From Xanthomonas phaseoli pv. phaseoli (GTDB lineage Bacteria > Pseudomonadota > Gammaproteobacteria > Xanthomonadales > Xanthomonadaceae): a stretch of 64,000 nucleotides of DNA. Below the pieces are notes generated by a model. That model had not been told where the DNA came from. It made no database searches and saw only the letters and a list, made by a program, of their open reading frames with translations. The stretch spans positions 1,054,001 through 1,118,000 of the forward strand of contig CP094243.1 of NCBI GenBank assembly GCA_022749655.1. The letters are read 5' to 3'. Numbering within the stretch: the stretch's first letter is position 1; every line of letters begins with the position of its first letter. Of this stretch, positions 9,603-18,443 are shown piece by piece. The position numbers were made by a program, and so were the translations under genes.

Positions 9603-10781
9603 ATGCGCCTCCGGTTACCCGCATGGCTTCGTCCCGCCGCCAGTTCGCAGGTGGCCGCGCGCCTGGCGCAGGGCCAATCGCCCTGGATGGATAGCGTGCA
9701 TCTGTTCTGGTCGGCCTGGGTGTTCGTGGTGCCGGCGTTTTCTGCGCGTGGCTACGACAGGACCTGGCTGTTGTGCACGCTGGCGTCGTATCCGCTGTTT
9801 GTGCTGCTGTACGCACGCATGTTGCTGGCACCGCGCGGCACCTTGTACCGCTATGCCTGGGCGATGGCGGCGCTGAGCGCCGCCTTGCTGCCGGTGTACG
9901 CGGCAGGGCTCAGCTATTTCGTGTTCGCCTGCCTGACCTTGCGCCCCTCCACGCGGCACGCGTTGTGGCGGCACTTTGCGATGTTGCTGCTGATGAACGC
10001 GTTGTACCTGAGCTGGGCGCACTGGCTTGGCTTGAGCCTGCAGGCGCTGGTGTGGATGCCGGTGACGGTGCTGGGCATGGCCGCCGTGGGCGCGGTGTAC
10101 AGCATCAACGAACGCAAGGACGCGTTGCTGCGCTTGTCGCAGGACGAAGTTCGCCGTTTGGCAGCCACTGCCGAACGCGAGCGCATCGGTCGCGACCTGC
10201 ACGATCTGCTTGGCCACACCCTGTCGCTGGTGGCGCTCAAATCCGATCTGGCTGCGCGCCTGATCGAGCGCGACCCGCAGGCCGCACGCAACGAGATCGA
10301 CGCGGTGGCGCAGGTCTCGCGCGAGGCATTGGCGCAGGTACGACGTGCGGTCACCGGTATCCGTGCTGCCGGCCTGGTAGCCGAACTGGCATCTGCGCGC
10401 GTGCTGCTGGACCTGGACGGCATTGCGCTGGAGCAACACCTGGAGCCGCTGGCCTTGCCGCCCGAGCATGAAACCGCGCTGGCCTTGGTCGTGCGCGAGG
10501 CGGCCACCAATGTGCAGCGCCACGCCCAGGCAAAACGTGTGCGTGTGCAGCTGCGCGCGCACGGCGAGCAGGCGATGCTGGAAATCACCGACGACGGCCG
10601 CGGCGGCGTGATCGTGCCTGGCAACGGCCTGGACGGCATGCGCGCACGCCTGCACGCCCTGGGTGGCGCGCTGGATGTGCAGGCCATGCCGCGCGGCATG
10701 CGATTGCGCGCCAGTCTGCCGTTGCCGCGGCCTGCAGTTGTCCCCGCAACGTCGCCGCCGGCGATGCCGCAGCCGCTTTGA
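9603..10781 (+). CDS. DesK-type sensor histidine kinase
   Basis: A 392-residue membrane kinase. Roughly five hydrophobic helices occupy residues 35-165, with no large periplasmic loop, so it probably senses the membrane itself. A short coiled coil leads to the HisKA_3 dimerisation motif ERERIGRDLHDLLGH with the phosphoacceptor His at about 200. The HATPase domain shows REAATNVQRHA (N box) and DDGRGG and GNGLDGMRARL (G boxes). It pairs with the response regulator gene 85 bp downstream. Given the divergent exporter genes, it may control them, as such pairs often do in Xanthomonas and Firmicutes; this is inference. Confidence 0.9.
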   Translation: MRLRLPAWLRPAASSQVAARLAQGQSPWMDSVHLFWSAWVFVVPAFSARGYDRTWLLCTLASYPLFVLLYARMLLAPRGTLYRYAWAMAALSAALLPVYAAGLSYFVFACLTLRPSTRHALWRHFAMLLLMNALYLSWAHWLGLSLQALVWMPVTVLGMAAVGAVYSINERKDALLRLSQDEVRRLAATAERERIGRDLHDLLGHTLSLVALKSDLAARLIERDPQAARNEIDAVAQVSREALAQVRRAVTGIRAAGLVAELASARVLLDLDGIALEQHLEPLALPPEHETALALVVREAATNVQRHAQAKRVRVQLRAHGEQAMLEITDDGRGGVIVPGNGLDGMRARLHALGGALDVQAMPRGMRLRASLPLPRPAVVPATSPPAMPQPL

Positions 10782-10866
10782 CGCGCCTTTGGTTGCGCTG
10801 CCAAGTGCACGGCATGTGGCAGCGCTGCTATCGTGCGCAACCGTTGCATGCATGCGAGCGCGACCG

Positions 10867-11469
10867 ATGATCCGGGTGTTGTTGGCGGAAGACCAAGCCT
10901 TGCTGCGTGGCGCGCTGGTGGCCTTGCTCGGGCTGGAGGACGATATTGCGGTGGTCGGCAGCGCCGGCGATGGCGAAAGCGCATGGCGCGAACTGCAGTG
11001 CCTGCAGCCGGACGTGCTGGTCACCGATATCGAAATGCCTGGCCTGACCGGGCTGGAACTGGCGCAGCGGATCCAGCGCCAGGCGTTGCCGGTACGCGTC
11101 ATGATCGTCACCACGTTCGCGCGGCCGGGATTTTTGCGCCGTGCCCTGGATGCCGGCGTGGCCGGGTATCTGCTCAAGGATGCGCCCGCCGAACAACTGG
11201 TCGATGCGTTGCGCCAGGTGCACCGCGGCGGGCGGGTGATCGACCCGCAGCTGGCCATCGATGCGTGGGTGGAAGCAGACCCCTTGAGCGAACGCGAACG
11301 GACGGTGCTGCGACTGGCCGGCGAAGGCCGCTCCGCCAGCGAGATCGCGCAGCAGTTGCAGCTCTCGCACGGCACGGTGCGCAATTACCTGTCCGAATGC
11401 ATCGGCAAGTTGGGTGTGGCCAATCGGATCGAAGCGTATCGGTTGGCGCGGCAGAAAGGCTGGTTGTAA
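10867..11469 (+). CDS. DesR/NarL-type response regulator
   Basis: A 200-residue regulator. The receiver domain has the acidic pair ED at 8-9, the phosphoacceptor Asp54 in TDIEMPG and the conserved Lys in LLKDAP. The C-terminal LuxR-type helix-turn-helix begins PLSERERTVLRLAGEG and contains EIAQQLQLSHGTVRNYLS. It would bind DNA as a dimer once phosphorylated by the kinase encoded upstream. ATG at 10867 fits the start of the receiver fold exactly. Confidence 0.92.
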   Translation: MIRVLLAEDQALLRGALVALLGLEDDIAVVGSAGDGESAWRELQCLQPDVLVTDIEMPGLTGLELAQRIQRQALPVRVMIVTTFARPGFLRRALDAGVAGYLLKDAPAEQLVDALRQVHRGGRVIDPQLAIDAWVEADPLSERERTVLRLAGEGRSASEIAQQLQLSHGTVRNYLSECIGKLGVANRIEAYRLARQKGWL

Positions 11470-11833
11470 CTGCTGGCGGACGCCGCGGTGCGTGATCGCC
11501 ATCGGCGTGTTTAGCGTGCGCCATCGGCACAGTGCTGCTGATCGCAAAGCGGGCGTTGCCAGAGCGTTGAATCGGCACAGCTCATGCGAGCGGTTGGTCG
11601 CCGCACTGCAGCCATGCATCGCGTGCACACGTGTGCGGCATCGTGTAAGCAAGCGTGCTGCGACGTTGCACGCACGCACGCATGCGTGCTTGCTTTGCGA
11701 TCGCGTCGATACGCGTCTGCTTGCCTTGGCCATCGGTTGTAGGGCGATCAACAGCTATTCCAAATGCATGCGAAGGCATGCCTTCATCGCACAGGTACAC
11801 TTCCGGATGATCGTCACCACCACGAGTAACTGC
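11470..11833. other. Intergenic, no supported gene
   Basis: A 364-base gap between two rightward genes. It contains a short GCACGCACGCATGCGTGC palindrome near 11674, but nothing I can assign a role, and no believable open frame. Confidence 0.4.
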
Positions 11834-12623
11834 ATGAAATCGATATGGCTGTTGGGCTTGCTGCTGATCTGCGCATTCAACGCGTCGGCCGAGCAATTCA
11901 AGATCTTGGTGGCCGCCATTCCCCAATCAGTATCACCACGACTATATCCCCGTGGCCAAACCGCAATTCGAAGCGATGGCGCGCAAGCATGATGTTCAGA
12001 TGGTGTGGGCGTGGAATGCCAAAGCCTTCGATGGCGATCTGTCGCACTACGCGGCCATTGTATTGCTCAATACGCCGGCCACCGATCTGGATCCCGCCCA
12101 GCGGGCCAACTTCCAAAAATATGTGCGCAACGGCGGCGGCGTGGTCGCGGTGCACAAGGCCTTTGCGATCAAGCGCGGTGAGTGGGAGTGGTACGACCAC
12201 ATGATCGGCCGCTCGTTCCGCACCCATCCGTACCTGCAAACGGCGATGGTGGATGTGGCCGAGGCCAATTTCCCGGCCACGGCCGGCCTGCCCAAGCGTT
12301 GGGTGTGGAGCGACGAATGGTACGAATACGATCCGCCCTACAGCGACGATCTGGTCACGCTGCTCACCGTCGACGAACGCAGTTACGACCCCACGCTGAT
12401 CTGGCCAGGACCGGTCGCCAAGGGCATGGGCCAACAGCACCCGGTGGCGTGGTATCACCACTTCGAAGGTGGCCGCGTGTTCGCCACTGCGCTGGGCCAC
12501 CAAGCCGAAGCTTATAACGACCCACGCTATCTGGAGCACTTGTACGGTGGGATCTATTGGGCGGCTACCGGCAAGGGCATCGAATCATCTGCGCCAGCGG
12601 CCAAAACACAACGCCGGCACTAG
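11834..12623 (+). pseudogene. ThuA-domain protein, frameshifted
   Basis: An ATG at 11834 begins a signal peptide (MKSIWLLGLLLICAFNASA) and the first strand FKILVAAIP. A run of four C at 11921-11924 then puts the frame out; with three C it would read on as NQYHHDYIPVAKPQFE and continue to the TAG at 12623. The restored protein is about 262 residues. The remainder has ThuA/trehalose-utilisation-like features: a glutamine-amidotransferase-like fold with NTPATDLD, VRNGGGVVAVH and HPVAWYHHFEGGRVFATALGH. The family is often secreted and linked to sugar metabolism; the actual reaction is unclear. The extra C may be a sequencing error. Confidence 0.75.
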
Positions 12624-13057
12624 CCCTCTCCCCGCGTGAGAGGGGTCGGGTGAGGGTATGCGGCAACGCCACTCCAGACGGCAGTTAACCCGCTGCTTTG
12701 CCTGCACCCTCATCCGCCCCTGTGGGGCACCTTCTCCCGGGGAGAAGGGAAATCAAAGCCCAGCTCCCGGCGTGCGAGTGGTTGGGGTGAGGGTATGCGG
12801 CAACGCCACTCCAGACGGTAGTTAACCCGCTGCTTTGCCCGCACCCTCATCCGCCCCTGCGGGGCACCTTCTCCCGAGGGGAGAAGGCAAATCAAAGCCT
12901 CTCTCCCGGCGGGAGCGGGGTTGGGGTGAGGGTACGGGGCGACGCCACTCCAGATGGTGGTTAATTCGCTGCTTCGCTCGCACCCTCATCCGCCCCTGTG
13001 GGGCACCTTCTCCCGGGGGAGAAGGGAAATCAAAGCCTCTCTCCCGGCGGGGAAGGG
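12624..13057. repeat. Three tandem copies of a 137-139 bp GC-rich repeat
   Basis: Three units follow one another, with matching ACTCC positions at 12671, 12808 and 12947, so the period is 137-139 bp. Each unit has a CTCTCCCGGCGGGAG-type block, a GGTTGGGGTGAGGGTA block, a unique-looking spacer around GACGCCACTCCAGA and a CACCCTCATCCGCCCC block followed by a palindromic CCTTCTCCCGGGGGAGAAGG. The palindromes could fold and stop transcription from either side. This is a known type of dispersed Xanthomonas intergenic element; the tandem state is the notable part. Confidence 0.85.
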
Positions 13058-13073
13058 AGCCAACACCCATCCA

Positions 13074-13613
13074 TCACCGCGCAGAGCGCTCGCCACGCGC
13101 CATGCTGGAAAACACCCCATCGCGGCGCACCCAGGCGTGATACAACGCCGCGCTTAGATGCCCCAACACGGTGGCGAACAACAGATACGCCAGCCAGCCA
13201 TGCGCGCTGCGCAGCCAGGCATACAGCGCAGGGTCGTGTGGTGCGATCGCCGGCAGGTTCGCGCCTGGCCACAGCACGATCGGGTAGGCGCCGGCCGACA
13301 ACATCGCCCAGCCGATCAGCGGCATGCCCAGCATCAATGCATACAGCAGCCAATGCGAGGCAATTGCCGCAGCCTTCTGCCACGCAGGCAAATCCGCAGG
13401 CAATGCCGGCGGTCGATGGCGCAGGCGGTTGATCAGGCGCAGCACGGCCAGGATCAGAATCGCGATGCCCAGCGGGCGATGCAGATCGATCAACCATGGC
13501 CGCTGCGTCACCGAGGCCACCATGCCGACACCGACGAACAGCATGGTCAGGATCATCGCGGCCATTAGCCAATGCAGTACGCGCGCTGGCAGATTGAAGT
13601 GGGTACGGCTCAT
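13074..13613 (-). CDS. Cytochrome b561
   Basis: A 179-residue membrane protein with four helices. Haem-ligand histidines are visible in RVLHWLMAAM, LIDLHRPLGI, ASHWLLYALM and SAHGWLAYLLF, the standard bacterial b561 pattern. The family passes electrons between quinol and periplasmic acceptors. The ATG at 13613 lies against the end of the catalase-like gene. Such b561-peroxidase pairs are frequently under an ECF sigma factor; the divergent sigma gene here fits that. Confidence 0.9.
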   Translation of the reverse strand: MSRTHFNLPARVLHWLMAAMILTMLFVGVGMVASVTQRPWLIDLHRPLGIAILILAVLRLINRLRHRPPALPADLPAWQKAAAIASHWLLYALMLGMPLIGWAMLSAGAYPIVLWPGANLPAIAPHDPALYAWLRSAHGWLAYLLFATVLGHLSAALYHAWVRRDGVFSSMARGERSAR

Positions 13614-14699
13614 TGGCGTGCTCCCTGGCCGGTGGGCGGCGCCGCCCGTGCCATTGGCGATCTCGCGCTCGCGGCGATTGAACGATTGCGAATACACCGA
13701 CGAGCGCGCTGCCAGAATCGGGTCATTCGATGCGGCAAGGCCCTTGGGCAAGATCAGCGGGTCGTAATTGAGATCGCGACAGGGGCCGCTGGCCTGAGGC
13801 TGCGCATGCTCGATCGAGAGCGTGCCGGCCACGATCTGCTTGCGGCGTTCCGGCCATGGCTGCGACGGGTCGTCCACCGCATCGCCGGGCTCGGCGATGG
13901 TCAGCACCATGTCCCAACGCAACGGCCCGTGCGCCAGCCGCGCGTCCAGGTCGGTGGCGAGAAAATCGCCATCGGCCTGCTTGCGTTGTTCGGCGCTCAA
14001 TTCCTTGAATGGCGTATGCGGGCGCATCGACCAGCGGATGTAGCGTTCGCGTCCGTCGGCGGCAATCGCGCGGAACGCATTGACGCCGTTGTACTGCGTG
14101 TTGGCCCAGCTGTCCGACCACGGCGCGGTCTTGGCCCACTGCTGGAACTTGGCGGCTTCCGGGTATTGCTTGCCGAATGCCGCCAGTTTTTCCGGATCCG
14201 GCTTGCCGGTGGCCGGGTCGGGCTTGAAGCCACGTTCAAGGCCTGGAAACCGGCCGGGGTGGCGACCACGAAGAACGGGAAGCTGTTCATCGCCGTGCGC
14301 CATTCCTGCCCATCGTCGCTGCGCAACAGCAGCGCCATGCTGCGTACGCGCGCCTGCCCGTCGGGTCCGTGCGGGTCGCCGCCGCCGATCGACATGCGTC
14401 CCAGTACCGGCGTGCTGGGCTGGCTGAAGATGCGTGCCGACGACAGCCAGGTGGCCTTGCCGCTGGACTGGAACTGCCCGCTCACGCACACACCCTTGGT
14501 ATGCGCGCGGCGAAAGCCCGGATGCGGCGGCCCGCTGGATTCGATGGTGTCGGTCATGCGCGCGGCAGTGAGCCGGTCGCCACCGATCCAGCCGGCCGTC
14601 CAGGCGAACGCAAGCGCAATGCCGCCGGCAATGGCGGCAATTCCCAACAACGGCAGCACGGGGCTGCGCGCGCGGGGGCGAGGGAGGTGGCAACGTCAT
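13610..14699 (-). pseudogene. Catalase-family peroxidase, frameshifted
   Basis: The ATG at 14699 follows a GGAG ribosome site and starts MTLPPPSPPRA. The frame must shift at the G5 run 14674-14678 to give the membrane anchor VLPLLGIAAIAGGIALAFAW, and shift back near 14229-14233 (after GFQALNVA) to give FKPDPATGKPD and the rest. The body has SGQFQSSGKATWL and SFPFFVVATP, as in SrpA/KatA-like small catalases of about 350-360 residues that bind haem. In the present sequence the C-terminal frame runs straight into cytochrome b561 without a stop; in another frame a TGA overlaps the b561 ATG, which is probably the true end. Confidence 0.8.
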
Positions 14700-14837
14700 G
14701 GCTGGCTCCGGTGGTCGATACTATGTGTGGTTGATACGGGTGAGACGACGTACGTGCCGCGTTATTCCCTTCCCACCGACGACGGTGGCACGCACCGATC
14801 GCGGGAATAATCCACGCTCCAGTGCGTCTAACGTGTG

Positions 14838-15374
14838 ATGCCACCACCAAGCCCGCCAATGGATGCTTTGGACGATGACCAACTGCGCGCCGTGCTGCCG
14901 GCACTGCGCCGCTTTGCGCGCTCGCTGAGCGGCGAGCCCGCCAGCGCCGACGATCTGGTGCAAGCCACGCTGGAGCGCGCGCTGCGGCGGTGGCGCACCC
15001 GGCATACCGCCGACGCCCTGCAGCCCTGGCTGTTCGCCATCCTGTACCGGCAGTTTCTGGATGGGCAGCGGCGTGCCGCACGCTGGCAGCGGGTCGTGGG
15101 CCTGTTCGCGCCGCAGCAGCCCAGCCAATCCGCATCCCCTGAGCAGGTGCACGACGGGCGCGCCATGCTGGCCAGCCTTGCATCGCTGCCGGCCGAACAA
15201 CGTGCGTTATTGCTCTTGGTGAGCGTGGAAGGCTTCAGTTATCGCGAGGTGGCCGACACCCTCGGCATCCCGATCGGCACGGTGATGTCGCGCCTGTCGC
15301 GCGCGCGCGAACGTCTGCGCGCATTGAACGAGGGGCATGTGAGCCACGCACCTGCATTGAGGATCCTGAAATGA
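14838..15374 (+). CDS. ECF-type RNA polymerase sigma factor
   Basis: A 178-residue sigma-70-family factor with region 2 (LRRFARSLSGEPASADDLVQ) and region 4 (LPAEQRALLLLVSVEGFSYR, then VADTLGIPIGTVMSRLSRAR). GTG ATG occur in series at 14835-14840; the ATG at 14838 is preferred, although an ATG at 14859 (MDALDD) is also possible. The stop overlaps the anti-sigma gene (ATGA). Its divergent neighbours are the catalase-like and b561 genes, so those are the likely regulon, probably responding to oxidative stress. That link is inferred from gene order. Confidence 0.9.
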   Translation: MPPPSPPMDALDDDQLRAVLPALRRFARSLSGEPASADDLVQATLERALRRWRTRHTADALQPWLFAILYRQFLDGQRRAARWQRVVGLFAPQQPSQSASPEQVHDGRAMLASLASLPAEQRALLLLVSVEGFSYREVADTLGIPIGTVMSRLSRARERLRALNEGHVSHAPALRILK

Positions 15375-16123
15375 CCGCCACACCGCCGGACGAACACGCG
15401 CTGCACGCCTACGTCGATGGCCGCCTGGCGCCGGAGCAACATGCAGCAGTGGCCGCCTGGCTACACGCGTACCCCGCCCAGGCCGCACGCGTGGCGGGCT
15501 GGAAGCGCGATGCCGAAGCGCTGCGTGCCGCACATGCTGGTCTGGCGCCGGAGATGAGCGCCGTGGCATTCACGCCCGCAGCGATTCGCCGCGGGCTGCA
15601 ACAGCGCCGCCGTGCCATGTTTGCCGTGGCCGCCAGTTGCGTGCTGGCACTTGGCTTGGGGACCGGGCTGGGCTGGCAGCTGCATGCGAGCCGGATCGCC
15701 AGCCAACGCGTGCCGATGGCCGATGCAGTAGCCGCCTACCGCCTGTTCGCCGATGCCGGCGCGCATCAGGGCGTTGCGTTGGACGTGCAACGCCGCGCCG
15801 AATTGGAACCGTGGTTGCGAACGCATTTCGGCAACGCAGGCGTCGTGCCGGATCTGCGTGCGCAGGGTTATACGTTGCGCGGTGGGCAACTGCTTTCCAC
15901 ACCGGAAGGCGCGGCCGCGATGCTGGTGTATGGCGATGCCGACGGCGCATGCATTGGCTTGTATCTGCGTCCACGCAGCGGACCGATGCCGACCGGCGAG
16001 CGCCGCGATGGCCGGCTGTTGGCGCAGTACTGGGCCGAAGGCGATACCGCGTTCGCGCTGGTTGGCCCGGCGACGCAGACACGCATGCGCACGATCGCGC
16101 CGTTGTTGCGTCGCCAGGGCTGA
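15371..16123 (+). CDS. Anti-sigma factor (transmembrane)
   Basis: A 250-residue protein that overlaps the sigma gene by four bases. The N-terminal 75 residues (LHAYVDGRLAPEQHAAVAAW) look like the sigma-binding helical domain of FecR/RskA-type anti-sigma factors, without the HxxxCxxC zinc motif. A single helix follows at residues 78-98 (MFAVAASCVLALGLGTGLGW), then a periplasmic domain of about 150 residues. It is expected to hold the sigma factor at the membrane until a periplasmic signal releases it. Confidence 0.85.
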   Translation: MTATPPDEHALHAYVDGRLAPEQHAAVAAWLHAYPAQAARVAGWKRDAEALRAAHAGLAPEMSAVAFTPAAIRRGLQQRRRAMFAVAASCVLALGLGTGLGWQLHASRIASQRVPMADAVAAYRLFADAGAHQGVALDVQRRAELEPWLRTHFGNAGVVPDLRAQGYTLRGGQLLSTPEGAAAMLVYGDADGACIGLYLRPRSGPMPTGERRDGRLLAQYWAEGDTAFALVGPATQTRMRTIAPLLRRQG

Positions 16124-16178
16124 CCAGCGCAGCGCAAAGGTTGTGTTCGCCTCGGCCTGATTGCAGCGCTGCCCGCGC

Positions 16179-17549
16179 TCAGCCGCCGTAGCGTTGCTGC
16201 AGCATCGCGAACGCCGAGCGCAGTGCCAGCGCTTCGCCGCCGGCGGGCCGGCCGGGGCGGTCGCTGTCGTTCCAGGCGTAGACGTCCAGATGCGCCCACG
16301 GCTGGCCGGGTGCCACGAAGCGTTCCAGATACAGCGCGGCGGTGACGGCGCCAGCCATGCGCGAGCCGGCGTTGGCCATGTCGGCAACATGGCTGTTGAG
16401 ATAGCGCAGATACGGGCGCCATAGCGGCATGCGCCACACCGGGTCGCGGGTCTGTTCGCCGGCACTGATCCAGGCCTGCGCCAGCGCATCGTCGTTGGCA
16501 AAGAGCGCCGGCAGGTCCGGGCCCAGCGCGATGCGTGCCGCGCCGGTGAGCGTAGCGAAATCCAGGATCAGATCCGGATGCTGCTCGGTGGCATAGCTCA
16601 GCGCATCGCACAGCACCAGGCGGCCTTCGGCATCGGTGTTGTCCACTTCCACCGTCACGCCGGCGCGGGTGGTGATCACTTCTCCAGGGCGGAATGCCTC
16701 CGGGCCCACCGCGTTCTCCACTGCCGCAATCAGCAGCGTCAGCCGTACCGGCAACTGTTGCGCCATCACCAGCCCGGCCAGCGCCAACGCATGCGCCGCA
16801 CCGCCCATGTCCTTTTTCATGTTGCGCATGCCATCGGCCGGCTTCAGATCCAGCCCGCCGGTGTCGAAGCACACACCCTTGCCGACCAGCACCAGATGCG
16901 GATGCGCGGTGTCACCCCACTGCAACTGGATCAGTCGCGGCGCGCGATGCGAGGCGCGCCCCACGGCATGGATGGTGGGGAAGTTCTGCGCCAGCAACGC
17001 GTCGCCGACGACTGCATCGACCTGTGCGCCATGCGCCTGTCCCAGCGTGCGTGTGGCTTCTTCCAGATGCTGCGGACCCATGTCTTCGGTGGGCGTGTTG
17101 ACCCAATCGCGCACGCGCAGGCACGCCTGGATCAGTGCATGGGTGTGTGCCGATGGCGTTGCCGCCAGTTCGGCCGGCGCGCGCGGCACCTTGCGATACC
17201 GCGAAAAGCGATAGGCGCCCAATCCCCAGCCCAGATGCAGCAACGCCTGCTCGGCATCGCTCAGCGGGTTGGCCAGCGTCCAGCGGCTGGCCGGCGGCAA
17301 GGCCATTGGCGCATGCGCGTAGGCGTAGGCATCGGCGCGGTCGCCGATCCCCAGGACTGCTCCGGCCAGCCCGTTGTCGCCCGGCAACAACAGCACGCTG
17401 CCCGGCGCGGCATCGAAACGCTGCGCCTGCGCCCATGACAGCACACGGGTGGGCTGCTCCGCGCACCAGCGCGTAAAGCTCTCGCGGTCGAGCACATACA
17501 GCGGCAAGGCTGCGGCAGTGGGATCGGTGAAACCGGTCAGGTGCGACAT
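16179..17549 (-). CDS. Leucyl aminopeptidase family protein (M17)
   Basis: A 456-residue cytosolic metallopeptidase. The C-terminal catalytic domain has the two-metal site in VGKGVCFDTGGLDLKPADGM and the hallmark NTDAEGRLVLCDAL, with a catalytic Lys in the first motif. The N-terminal part is shorter and divergent compared with PepA. It removes N-terminal residues from peptides. The ATG at 17549 agrees with the start of the folded region (MSHLTGFTDP); the frame upstream is a non-coding extension. Confidence 0.9.
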   Translation of the reverse strand: MSHLTGFTDPTAAALPLYVLDRESFTRWCAEQPTRVLSWAQAQRFDAAPGSVLLLPGDNGLAGAVLGIGDRADAYAYAHAPMALPPASRWTLANPLSDAEQALLHLGWGLGAYRFSRYRKVPRAPAELAATPSAHTHALIQACLRVRDWVNTPTEDMGPQHLEEATRTLGQAHGAQVDAVVGDALLAQNFPTIHAVGRASHRAPRLIQLQWGDTAHPHLVLVGKGVCFDTGGLDLKPADGMRNMKKDMGGAAHALALAGLVMAQQLPVRLTLLIAAVENAVGPEAFRPGEVITTRAGVTVEVDNTDAEGRLVLCDALSYATEQHPDLILDFATLTGAARIALGPDLPALFANDDALAQAWISAGEQTRDPVWRMPLWRPYLRYLNSHVADMANAGSRMAGAVTAALYLERFVAPGQPWAHLDVYAWNDSDRPGRPAGGEALALRSAFAMLQQRYGG

Positions 17550-17590
17550 GGGAATCCTCGAGTGCAGCGCCGTGCGCCGTGCAGAGTGGC

Positions 17591-18328
17591 TCAGGCGGGA
17601 AGGGTGATGCCGGCGCGCGCGGGGCCCGGATGCGGTTGCTGCGCGTCCAGCCAATCGGCCAGCCCGGTCATGCTGTCGAACTCAAGATCCGGCTGCTGGG
17701 TGGGGTGCGACCACACCGCGCCCTCGCGATTGATCCAGCAGGCACGCAGGCCGGCATCCAGCGCGCCCAGCACATCCATGCGCACATGGTCGCCCACATG
17801 CAGCACCTGAGCGGGAGGCACCTCGAGCCGCGCGCAGGCAGCCAGGAAGATGCTCGGGTCGGGCTTTGCGCTGCCGTGTTCGCGCGAGCCCAATTGAAAC
17901 GCGAAGTGATGCATCAGCCCGATGCGCTGCAGATCGGCATTGCCGTTGCTGAGCGCGGCCACCGGCACATGGGCGGCAATGCGCGCCAGCGCGTCGAGCG
18001 CATCCGGATAGCATTCCACCTGGTTGCGCGCCGCATAGAACACTTCGTAGGCCGGCTCCAGCAACGCCAGGTCGCCGCCGCTCTCGCGCAAGGCCATTTC
18101 CAGCGTCAACCGGCGCAGTGCGCTGAGGTCGTGATGCAGGTGCGGGTTGTCGGCAAAGCTGCGCTCCCGCAGCTCGCGCATCGCCTCCACCGGAAAGCGC
18201 TCGGCAGTCACCGGGCTGTGCTCGCGCATCCAGTCGTACAGCACCTGGTCGATGCGCGCCCCGATCGGCGCAAAGGGCCACAACGTATCGTCGAGGTCGA
18301 GGGTGATGGCGCTGATTGGGAAACTCAT
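17591..18328 (-). CDS. HAD-superfamily hydrolase (YigB-like)
   Basis: A 245-residue phosphatase-type HAD protein. Motif I is TLDLDDTLW, motif II VAALSNGN, motif III lysine lies in GSAKPDPSIF and motif IV is HVGDHVRMDVLGA. The cap domain is helical, as in YigB, which dephosphorylates FMN and other small phosphates in E. coli. The substrate here is not determined. It is 41 bp upstream of the aminopeptidase gene and may be cotranscribed with it. Confidence 0.88.
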   Translation of the reverse strand: MSFPISAITLDLDDTLWPFAPIGARIDQVLYDWMREHSPVTAERFPVEAMRELRERSFADNPHLHHDLSALRRLTLEMALRESGGDLALLEPAYEVFYAARNQVECYPDALDALARIAAHVPVAALSNGNADLQRIGLMHHFAFQLGSREHGSAKPDPSIFLAACARLEVPPAQVLHVGDHVRMDVLGALDAGLRACWINREGAVWSHPTQQPDLEFDSMTGLADWLDAQQPHPGPARAGITLPA

Positions 18329-18357
18329 TGCCGGATTTTACGGGTGTTGCGATAAAA

Positions 18358-18440
18358 AGGGGATTGGGGAGTCGGGATTGGGGATTGGCAACGGCAGCCG
18401 TGCGGTTGCATACCAATCCCGAATGCCGATTCCCCAATCC
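18358..18440. repeat. Inverted intergenic repeat (GGGATTGGGGA family)
   Basis: The left arm has repeated GGGGATTGGGGAGTCGGGATT units and the right arm the complement (CCAATCCCGAATGCCGATTC), with about 30 bases between them. It could form a large hairpin between two leftward genes and act as a transcription barrier. A related direct copy lies at 4289-4325. Confidence 0.65.
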
Positions 18441-18443
18441 CGG

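Noticed and set aside
12624-13057. CRISPR-like array
   Set aside because: Units are 137-139 bp with internal palindromes and no short repeat/unique spacer alternation; no cas genes are present.
13074-14699. A true catalase-cytochrome b561 fusion protein
   Set aside because: The fused frame lacks the peroxidase N-terminal half, and a TGA overlapping the b561 ATG exists in the neighbouring frame, so separate genes with indel errors explain it better.
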